The notes beneath the pieces are model-generated. The model had not been told where the DNA came from. It made no database searches and saw nothing but the letters and a program-made list of their open reading frames with translations. Below are positions 1 through 5,105 of a stretch of 5,105 nt of DNA, one piece after another. How positions within the stretch are numbered: the first letter of the stretch is position 1; every line of letters starts with the position of its first letter. A program made the position numbers and the translations under genes. The stretch comes from Flavobacteriales bacterium (GTDB lineage Bacteria; Bacteroidota; Bacteroidia; Flavobacteriales_D; Sanyastnellaceae): the NCBI GenBank assembly GCA_947460525.1, contig CANHIV010000111.1, forward strand, positions 1-5,105, read 5' to 3'.

Positions 1-616
1 ACATGCCAATTCCCATGGGAATGGAAACGGCAAAAGGAGAATAAGCATTGTCCTGTCCCTCTGTTTTGTATTTGCGCAATGGGATCCATGTGTCGTAATA
101 ATTGGCGGCTGGATTCCCAGTAGCGGATCCGATATAATCTGCTGCGTACTCGTTGATATAACCTTTTGGATTGGTGTACAAACCTGCAACTCCGCTGAAA
201 ACGTAAATTTTCATATCGGGATTGAAATACCCTTGATTGCTCAAATCGCTATCATAGTAAAGGGTGTATTCCAAACGAGCACTCAATTCCAACATGTCGT
301 TTTTAAATTGAAGGTTTCTTGCACGTCTTGGAAAGTAGGTTGAAAGTTGATCAGTATCTTGAATTCTCAAATAATCCATTGTTGCACTATAAGCAATGCG
401 CTTGCTTTTTCTTTTGCGTATGAAACCCCCTACAGCCCAACGAGTGGAAGGCATGTGCATGTCCACAACAAAATCTCTTCTGGGCAAACCCTTACCTCCG
501 ATATCCCCCAAATAGTTGGCAGCACCCAAGCGCATACCATAGTCATATTTGAATTGAGAAAACGAATCTTCTGCTACCAAACTGCACAAAATGAAGAGGA
601 TAAAGAGCTTTTTCAT
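1..616 (-). CDS. DUF6089-like outer-membrane beta-barrel protein (N-terminal part; 3' end off window)
   Basis: Reading leftward from the ATG at 616-614, the frame stays open for 205 codons and leaves the window without a stop, so the C-terminus is missing. The product starts MKKLFILFILCSLVAEDSFSQ, a Sec signal peptide with probable cleavage just before or after the Q. The cysteine is not in a lipobox, so this is not a lipoprotein. The mature part has alternating aromatic/hydrophobic strands typical of a small outer-membrane barrel. It includes GMRLGAANYLGDIGG (about residues 27-41), an Arg/Lys-rich turn (GGFIRKRKSKR), a segment with FKNDMLELSARLEYTLYY, then IYVFSGVAGLYTNPKG, and near the edge AVSIPMGIGM. 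From memory this pattern, with N-Y-x-G-D near the N-terminus and 'P-Y/IYVFSG' and 'IPxGxG' later, is that of the Bacteroidota DUF6089 family (usually about 220-290 residues), whose function is unknown. The gene is divergent from the plus-strand cluster. The barrel topology is inferred, not demonstrated. Confidence 0.82.
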   Translation of the reverse strand, partial: MKKLFILFILCSLVAEDSFSQFKYDYGMRLGAANYLGDIGGKGLPRRDFVVDMHMPSTRWAVGGFIRKRKSKRIAYSATMDYLRIQDTDQLSTYFPRRARNLQFKNDMLELSARLEYTLYYDSDLSNQGYFNPDMKIYVFSGVAGLYTNPKGYINEYAADYIGSATGNPAANYYDTWIPLRKYKTEGQDNAYSPFAVSIPMGIGM

Positions 617-633
617 GGTCTTATTTGAATGTT

Positions 634-662
634 CGAATATACGAAAAAAATGATTGATTCAA
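634..662 (-). promoter_or_regulatory. Candidate Bacteroidota-type promoter for the DUF6089-like gene
   Basis: On the minus strand TATATTCG lies at 641-634, one mismatch from the Bacteroidota -7 element TAnnTTTG. A TTG at 662-660 lies 18 nt upstream and could be the -33 element (consensus TTTG/TTG, usually 17-23 nt away). Transcription would start roughly at 625-629, giving a short leader of about 10-13 nt before the ATG at 616. The region is AT-rich and is the only non-coding stretch available to this gene. The match is modest and rests on known consensus elements only. Confidence 0.32.
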
Positions 663-700
663 TTTTTCAACAATTCAGGATTCAGGCTTACCTTTCAACC

Positions 701-1645
701 GTGAAAAAACTCACGGAAATATTAGGCATTGATTTCCCCATCATTCAAGGGGGAATGATTTGGTGTTCAGGTTGGGAGTTGGCAGCAGCAGTAAGCAATG
801 CAGGAGGATTGGGAACGATTGGAGCGGGGTCAATGTACCCCGATGTTTTGCGTGAGCAAATCAGGAAATGCAAGGCAGCTACCACTCGACCATTTGCAGT
901 AAATCTTCCATTGATTTATCCACAAGTAGCGGAGCACATTCAAATTATCATCGAAGAGGAAGTTCCAGTTGTCATTACATCAGCCGGTAATCCCAAGCTC
1001 TATGCGCCTACTTTCAAAGAGGCGGGTAGGGTATTGATGCATGTGGTGTCGAGTGCAAAGTTTGCTAAAAAGGCTGAGGATGCAGGCTGTGACGCTGTGA
1101 TAGCCGAAGGATTTGAAGCTGGTGGTCACAATGGACGCGAAGAAACAACTACTTTGTGCTTGATTCCTCAAGTTGTGGATGCGGTTACGATTCCAGTCAT
1201 TGCTGCAGGAGGCATTGCTGATGGCAGGTCCATGTTGGCGGTGATGGCCCTTGGCGCTTCTGGAGCGCAGATGGGTTCTCGTTTTGTTTTGACACATGAA
1301 AGTTCAGCGCACATGAACTTTAAACAAGCAGTGCTAAATGCCCAAGAGGGAGACACCCAATTGACATTAAAAGAACTAACGCCAGTCCGGTTATTGAATA
1401 GCCCATTTGCGGATCAAGTGAAGCAAGCCTATCTGGACCATGCAACAATTGAGGACCTTAAAACGTTATTGGGTAGAGGTCGAGCCAAGAAAGGGATGTT
1501 TGAAGGCGATTTATTGGAAGGTGAGTTGGAGATAGGACAAGTTTCTGCACGAATGAATAATTTGATTTCTGCAGGAGAAGTGGTTAGACAAACCATGGTG
1601 GAGTTATTGGAAGCGAAGAATAAACTGAACGTGTTTTTGACATAA
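701..1645 (+). CDS. FMN-dependent nitronate monooxygenase / FabK-like enoyl-ACP reductase family protein
   Basis: A 314-residue TIM-barrel flavoprotein of the NMO/FabK (2-nitropropane dioxygenase-like) family, cytosolic. Visible family motifs, numbered from the GTG start, are IIQGGMIW (about 14-21, FMN binding), NAGGLGTIGAG (33-43), TSAGNP (93-98), EGFEAGGHNGREETTTL (136-152, with the conserved catalytic-type His at 143), AAGGIADGRSMLA (168-180, phosphate-binding turn), and GSRF (192-195). Members oxidise alkyl nitronates to carbonyl plus nitrite, or, as FabK, reduce enoyl-ACP with NAD(P)H. The sequence does not decide which, and the family is heavily over-annotated. The frame also contains ATGs at 629 and 650. 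I prefer GTG 701 because the VKKLTEILGIDFPIIQGG start aligns with the usual family N-terminus, because the 24 extra residues from 629 match nothing conserved, and because 629 would leave only 12 nt between divergent start codons. The stop abuts the next gene's ATG directly. Confidence 0.88.
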   Translation: MKKLTEILGIDFPIIQGGMIWCSGWELAAAVSNAGGLGTIGAGSMYPDVLREQIRKCKAATTRPFAVNLPLIYPQVAEHIQIIIEEEVPVVITSAGNPKLYAPTFKEAGRVLMHVVSSAKFAKKAEDAGCDAVIAEGFEAGGHNGREETTTLCLIPQVVDAVTIPVIAAGGIADGRSMLAVMALGASGAQMGSRFVLTHESSAHMNFKQAVLNAQEGDTQLTLKELTPVRLLNSPFADQVKQAYLDHATIEDLKTLLGRGRAKKGMFEGDLLEGELEIGQVSARMNNLISAGEVVRQTMVELLEAKNKLNVFLT

Positions 1646-3703
1646 ATGAGATTTTTTTTGGTCATATTGAGTGGGTTGCTTTGGCAAACAATGCTTGGGC
1701 AAGTATTGTCGCCGGATATCGATTGCTCGCAAGTTGATGTCACAGGCGCTACTACTATCCAGTGGACCATTCCCCAAGATCCCAACAACGAGTTTGTTTC
1801 TTATCACATATTTGCATCAGTAGGCGGTGGCGCTTTCACGGAGTTGGGTCAGGTGATGAATTTGACAACTCCTTTTTTTATTGATGGCGTAAACAATGCC
1901 AACAATGATCCCATCTGCTATTACGTTGTAGTGGAGTATTCAAGCCCAGGAGGAAATATGATGGCAGATCCGGGACTCACGTTCTGCAATACGTATCTGA
2001 CGGCTGTTTCTTCTACCAATCCTCAAGGATTTGTTAACCTCAATTGGACAGGAACGGCAGCAAGCAATTATACCATGGCTTGGGACAATGGATCCAATTC
2101 ATGGAACAACATCATGACCATTCCGTTTTATGTTAACGACACCTCAATGGAAGTGATTACATGTGGTGACCCATTGAGTTTTGTTTTATATGCCAATCAG
2201 GGAGTTTGTGCCAACGTGAGCAATATTGCATCCGGAATTTTCTTTGATCAAACGCCGCCCGCCATTCCTTTGGTTACCTCGGTGAGTGTTACCCAAGGGC
2301 ATCCTCAAGTTTTTTGGAATGCCAGTACTTCGGTAGACACTGACGGGTATATTTTGTATAGATGTTCAGGTGGCGGCGTAACGGTTTTGGATACTGTTGC
2401 GTCTAGTGTTACTTCATTTGTTGATCTCACAGTGAATAGTGCAACCCAAACGGGATGCTATTTGCTTTCTGCATTTGATGGTTGTCTTACAGGAACACCC
2501 CCAAGTCCCAATACCAGCCCAACGGGAAACACTTGTAATTGCTCCATGTTATTGACTCCTTTGGTTCAAACGCCATGCACAGATAAAATTACATTGACAT
2601 GGACTCCTTACACCGGTTGGGAAAATGGCATTGCTTTTTATGTATTGTACCATGCAGAAGCTTCAGGTAATTTTTCTGCCATTGATACTGTTCCTTCCAA
2701 TTACATTTCATGGCTGCACAACTTGAACAATTATGTAAGCTTGGATCATAGTTTTTATGTCATGGCGGTGAGCAATGATGGATTATTTGCAATTAGCAAC
2801 GTGCAATCCATTACGCTGAATTATCCCACCCCGCCAGCAATGAATTATTTGTCTTCGGTTTCTGTAACAGAAGACAATGAAATTGAGGTGACTGTTCAAT
2901 CTTCGTTGACTGCCGATCCTCATTTTTATTATCTCCAGTATTACAATGATTTCTTTGAGGAATGGATGAATGTGGACGTGCCAGCAAAGGAGAATAATGT
3001 TGTACCCGTTGTATTCACGGTTTCCAATATGAATCCGCAATACTTCTCTTATCAATTTCGTGTAGCCATCATCAATGAGTGCATCGATACCACAGCCATT
3101 ACCAATATTGGAAAGAACATTTTGTTGGAGGGATTGGTCTATGATGATGCAGATGTCAATGCCATTCAATGGACCCCTTATGAAGTTTGGACCAATGGTA
3201 TGGATAAATTCAATATTTACCGAAAAATTGGCAAGAACGGTTCTTTTACCAAAATACTAGAATTCAACCCGACCCAACTGGGACATTACGATGATGTGGA
3301 TTCTTTGTACATGAGTGACGGTTTGTTCTACTACCGCATCGAAGCTGTTGCCAATCCCACGGCCAACTTCCCAGATACTGCGTTTACAGCATTTTCCAAT
3401 ACAGTGGAAATGTTGCAGGCCCCGAAAATTTTTATTCCCAATGCCATGATGGTAGGAGGGGTGAACAATGTTTTCAAGCCTGTTATTTCATTTGCACCAC
3501 TGGACTTTTTTGAGATGTACGTTTACAGCAAATGGGGCGACGTTTTGTACGAAGGACATGATTACAATGAAGGATGGGATGCCAAGGATTTGGAAGGGGA
3601 TCCTGTTCCGCAAGGTGCTTACGTCTATTATATACGATATCGAAAGGGCACCGATAGGCCCATTGAGGCCCGTGGCCAAGTGATTGTGTTGTATGGACAG
3701 TAG
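1646..3703 (+). CDS. Secreted Fn3-repeat protein with gliding-motility/T9SS type B C-terminal sorting domain
   Basis: A 685-residue exported protein. Residues 1-19 (MRFFLVILSGLLWQTMLGQ) form a Sec signal peptide, cleaved near Q19. Residues about 24-590 appear to be six beta-sandwich modules of roughly 90 residues, fibronectin type III-like. Each has a W-centred strand (IQW, LNW, VFW, LTW, IQW) followed by a Y/I-x-L/I-Y-R/H strand, as in GYILYRC (234-240), FYVLYHA (331-337) and FNIYRK (522-527). Several cysteines in the first four modules could form disulfides after export. Residues about 591-685 match the gliding-motility-associated C-terminal domain (TIGR04131/CHU_C type): IFIPNA, MYVYSKWGDVLYEG, GWDAK, VPQGAYVYYIRY, then a final strand ending VIVLYGQ. 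This domain sends proteins through the type IX secretion system to the cell surface or medium. No catalytic domain is seen, so an adhesin or surface-structural role is only a guess. The ATG follows the upstream stop with no gap, and the 3' end overlaps coaX. Confidence 0.85.
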   Translation: MRFFLVILSGLLWQTMLGQVLSPDIDCSQVDVTGATTIQWTIPQDPNNEFVSYHIFASVGGGAFTELGQVMNLTTPFFIDGVNNANNDPICYYVVVEYSSPGGNMMADPGLTFCNTYLTAVSSTNPQGFVNLNWTGTAASNYTMAWDNGSNSWNNIMTIPFYVNDTSMEVITCGDPLSFVLYANQGVCANVSNIASGIFFDQTPPAIPLVTSVSVTQGHPQVFWNASTSVDTDGYILYRCSGGGVTVLDTVASSVTSFVDLTVNSATQTGCYLLSAFDGCLTGTPPSPNTSPTGNTCNCSMLLTPLVQTPCTDKITLTWTPYTGWENGIAFYVLYHAEASGNFSAIDTVPSNYISWLHNLNNYVSLDHSFYVMAVSNDGLFAISNVQSITLNYPTPPAMNYLSSVSVTEDNEIEVTVQSSLTADPHFYYLQYYNDFFEEWMNVDVPAKENNVVPVVFTVSNMNPQYFSYQFRVAIINECIDTTAITNIGKNILLEGLVYDDADVNAIQWTPYEVWTNGMDKFNIYRKIGKNGSFTKILEFNPTQLGHYDDVDSLYMSDGLFYYRIEAVANPTANFPDTAFTAFSNTVEMLQAPKIFIPNAMMVGGVNNVFKPVISFAPLDFFEMYVYSKWGDVLYEGHDYNEGWDAKDLEGDPVPQGAYVYYIRYRKGTDRPIEARGQVIVLYGQ
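2600..2629 (+). repeat. Internal protein repeat motif, copy 1 (WTPYTGWENG)
   Basis: Residues 319-328 of the secreted protein. The same ten-residue motif recurs at residues 509-518 (3170-3199, WTPYEVWTNG) with seven of ten identities. In both places an aromatic 'Y' strand and a Gly/Asn-x-S/N-F segment follow at similar spacing. The two modules are therefore probably duplicates or members of one Fn3-like subfamily; DNA identity is lower, so the duplication is not recent. Confidence 0.55.
3170..3199 (+). repeat. Internal protein repeat motif, copy 2 (WTPYEVWTNG)
   Basis: Residues 509-518 of the secreted protein, the partner of the motif at 2600-2629. It opens the last Fn3-like module before the sorting domain and is followed by a clear Fn3 strand (KFNIYRKIGKNGSF). 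A module of this kind just before the sorting domain is common in large T9SS cargo proteins. Confidence 0.55.
3416..3700 (+). other. T9SS type B sorting domain (C-terminal domain of the 685-aa protein)
   Basis: Residues 591-685 of the secreted protein. The order of elements follows the type B sorting domain: IPNA entry strand, F-K-P, then M-Y-V-Y-S-K-W-G-D-V-L-Y-E (family pattern 'xIYNRWGxxVYE'), GWDAK (family 'xWDG'), VPQGAYVYYIRY (family 'lPdGTYfYvl'), and a closing strand. The usual N-G-D-G-x-N-D loop after the P-N is replaced by AMMVGGVNN (600-608). I identified the domain by pattern recall, not by a profile search. Confidence 0.8.
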
Positions 3704-4409
3704 TCTTGGCGCATATCGGTGGGTGATAGATGCGGGAAATACCTCCATCAAATCTGGACTCTTTTTAAACGAAGAGTGCGTCGAAATCAAGCATTGGACT
3801 TACCCTGAATTTAATTTGGAATGGTCCCTGTATTGGGAGAAATGGCAACAGCCATTGATTGCTTTTTGTTCAGTGGGAAACCCATTGCCTTTGGATTTTG
3901 TTTCTCTCGGAAAGTCGCTTGCGACCAATGAATTGGAGGGATGGACTTGGGCGTATGAAACAAAGGCTTCTTTGGGCGTAGATCGTATTGCCGCGGTGCT
4001 TGGCGCAGCGCACCTTTTTCCAAGTGAGAACAAGATTTTAGTTGTCGACATGGGAACTTGCGTTACGTATACATTGCGAGATGGGCAAGAGATAGTTGGA
4101 CTTTCAATTGTTCCAGGATTGGAAATGCGTTGGCGAGCCATGCATCATTTTACAGAGAAGCTTCCCTTGGTGAATTGGGAAACCAACATCGAAAAGAGAG
4201 GTACGCTACAGAATATTTGGGAGGGAGGCAAAAGAGGTTGGCAGATGGAGCAACAGAATTGGATTACATATTTTTGTCAATTGTACCATGTGAATCGTGT
4301 CGTTTTAACGGGATCAGATGTCGTACATTTGGAAATTGATGTACCTGCAAAATGGGACAAGATTCCCTACTTGAATTTGCATGGATTAAAAGCTTGGATG
4401 GATGCGTAA
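3693..4409 (+). CDS. coaX: Type III pantothenate kinase
   Basis: A 238-residue cytosolic kinase (family usually 240-260) that phosphorylates pantothenate with ATP to 4'-phosphopantothenate, the first step of coenzyme A synthesis. Type III enzymes belong to the ASKHA fold, need a monovalent cation and are not feedback-inhibited by CoA. Visible motifs are VIDAGNTSIK (11-20, phosphate 1/ATP loop), LGVDRIAAVLGAAHLFP (94-110, with the catalytic Asp at 97), VVDMGTCVTY (117-126, phosphate 2), SIVPGLEMRWRAMHHFTEKLP (138-158, pantothenate/dimer region), T171-x-x-x-I-x-x-G, and VLTGSD (204-209). The frame can be extended to a TTG at 3684, but that codon and the next two (Cys-Cys) add nothing conserved; ATG 3693 is the likelier start. 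It overlaps the upstream gene's end by 11 nt, and its own last 8 nt overlap the next gene, suggesting translational coupling. In SIVPG the usual 'GGxISPG' has lost its first Gly and the Ser before Pro, but the overall fit is strong. Confidence 0.93.
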   Translation: MDSSLGAYRWVIDAGNTSIKSGLFLNEECVEIKHWTYPEFNLEWSLYWEKWQQPLIAFCSVGNPLPLDFVSLGKSLATNELEGWTWAYETKASLGVDRIAAVLGAAHLFPSENKILVVDMGTCVTYTLRDGQEIVGLSIVPGLEMRWRAMHHFTEKLPLVNWETNIEKRGTLQNIWEGGKRGWQMEQQNWITYFCQLYHVNRVVLTGSDVVHLEIDVPAKWDKIPYLNLHGLKAWMDA

Positions 4410-5105
4410 AATATTATTGACGGGTTGGTTAATCATGGTAGCGGGATTTCTTTCTGCGCAGTATACCATTAATGATCCGTTCACCAGATGGGGTGTTGGT
4501 GAGGTGGCTATGGGTGACAACACTTCAGCCAGAGCATTGGGCGGCGCCTCTTTGTTTCCTAGTGATTATAACATTGTCAATTTGAACAGCGCTGCGAGTT
4601 ATGCGTTGTTGAAAGAGACTACTTTTCAAGCCGGTGGATGGGTGTCAGAGAGCAAGTACCAGCCTTCTTCAGGGGTATTTAGATCAGGTCAATGGGGAGA
4701 AATGGCCATGGGCTTTAAGCAACAAGGATCCAAGTACGGTTTTGCTATGGGCGTAAATACCTTCAGCAGAATGGGGTACAATTTTGGACAGTCTTTTACG
4801 GTCAATGATTCTGTGGGTGGTCAGCAATTGCACAGTGGAGAAGGGGGCATTCATCAGTTTATATTTGGTGCTGCACGCAAATGGGCTTGGGGACAGGACA
4901 GTGCGCATTGGGTAGGCCATCAATTGTCGGTTGGGGTGAATGGTGCATTTATGTTTGGCTCTTTGGGTTATCACCGAAACTTGGATTTTGGGAATACACA
5001 GACTTACAATAGCCGTTTTGACAATTGGGTTTCTGTACAAGACATTCGTCCTGATTTCTCTTTTCAGTATCAGTTTCCTTTGATAGGCAATGCGAAGCAA
5101 AAGGA
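4402..5105 (+). CDS. FadL/PorV-like outer-membrane beta-barrel protein (N-terminal part; 3' end off window)
   Basis: The frame starts at the ATG inside the coaX stop region (ATGCGTAA shared by both genes) and stays open for 234 codons to the window edge. Residues 1-20 (MRKILLTGWLIMVAGFLSAQ) are a Sec signal peptide with likely cleavage at SAQ. The mature start, DPFTRWGVGEVAMGDNTSARALGGASL (25-51), followed by NIVNLNSAASYALL (47-70 region), resembles the N-terminal hatch and first strands of Bacteroidota FadL/PorV/PorQ-type proteins, which typically read 'SPYSRFGxGD...RAMGG...NxxNPASY'. The rest alternates short Gly- and aromatic-rich strands (FAMGVNTFSRMGYNFG, HQLSVGVNGAFMFGSLGY, PDFSFQYQFPL), as expected of a barrel. 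PorV shuttles T9SS cargo at the outer membrane and FadL moves hydrophobic solutes; which applies here is not resolved. From memory, an outer-membrane protein of this type often follows coaX in Flavobacteriales, with lptC-like genes beyond. Confidence 0.8.
   Translation, partial: MRKILLTGWLIMVAGFLSAQYTINDPFTRWGVGEVAMGDNTSARALGGASLFPSDYNIVNLNSAASYALLKETTFQAGGWVSESKYQPSSGVFRSGQWGEMAMGFKQQGSKYGFAMGVNTFSRMGYNFGQSFTVNDSVGGQQLHSGEGGIHQFIFGAARKWAWGQDSAHWVGHQLSVGVNGAFMFGSLGYHRNLDFGNTQTYNSRFDNWVSVQDIRPDFSFQYQFPLIGNAKQK

Noticed and set aside
9..22. Perfect 14-bp palindrome ATTCCCATGGGAAT
   Set aside because: It lies inside the coding part of the DUF6089-like gene and encodes the conserved IPMG segment; no second copy or operator context was seen, so it is probably coincidental.
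552..616. Possible lipoprotein signal on the minus-strand gene (a Cys in the hydrophobic N-terminus)
   Set aside because: The Cys at residue 11 is inside the hydrophobic core without a lipobox, and a normal cleavage site ending at Q follows at about residue 20-21.
347..628. 93-residue plus-strand open frame
   Set aside because: It is antisense to the DUF6089-like gene, which has a signal peptide and recognisable family motifs; the 93-residue product shows no plausible features.
2783..3169. 128-residue minus-strand open frame opposite the secreted protein
   Set aside because: It sits wholly within the 685-residue frame and has no start context or motif; it is a shadow of the real gene.
1646..3703. 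Possibility that this is a polysaccharide lyase or protease cargo
   Set aside because: No catalytic motif or enzyme domain was visible in the reading; all recognisable segments are beta-sandwich strands plus the sorting domain.
4684..5100. 138-residue minus-strand open frame opposite the barrel protein
   Set aside because: The plus strand there is a continuous coding frame with barrel-like strand periodicity that continues directly from coaX; the minus product is low in recognisable structure and looks like a shadow.

Overview
The window looks like chromosomal DNA from a Bacteroidota bacterium, probably in or near Flavobacteriales. The evidence is a secreted protein with a gliding-motility/type IX secretion (T9SS) C-terminal sorting domain, two outer-membrane barrel-type proteins with short signal peptides ending at Q, a type III rather than type I/II pantothenate kinase, genes packed edge to edge or overlapping, and no clear Shine-Dalgarno sequences before the starts. 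Species cannot be told from the sequence.

Layout: (1) Positions 1-616, minus strand, hold the N-terminal 205 residues of a DUF6089-type outer-membrane beta-barrel protein whose 3' end lies outside the window. (2) A short divergent region (617-700) separates it from a rightward gene cluster and carries a candidate Bacteroidota-type promoter for the minus-strand gene. (3) The plus-strand cluster has four genes: an FMN-dependent nitronate monooxygenase/FabK-like TIM-barrel enzyme (701-1645, probable GTG start), a 685-residue secreted multi-domain protein with Fn3-like repeats and a type B T9SS sorting domain (1646-3703), coaX, the type III pantothenate kinase that starts coenzyme A synthesis (3693-4409), and the N-terminal 234 residues of a FadL/PorV-like outer-membrane protein (4402 to the window end).

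The junctions in the plus cluster are 0, -11 and -8 nt, so the four genes are very probably one transcript with coupled translation. The gene contents mix cofactor and flavoenzyme metabolism with cell-surface proteins. The shared transcript is better read as genome compaction than as one pathway, although the PorV-like protein next to a T9SS cargo is suggestive. Every base is accounted for by these genes apart from about 85 nt. I see no RNA genes, mobile elements, CRISPR arrays or phage genes, and no convincing new system. The most useful points are start-site corrections, two partial edge genes, and a degenerate version of the T9SS sorting-domain entry motif.
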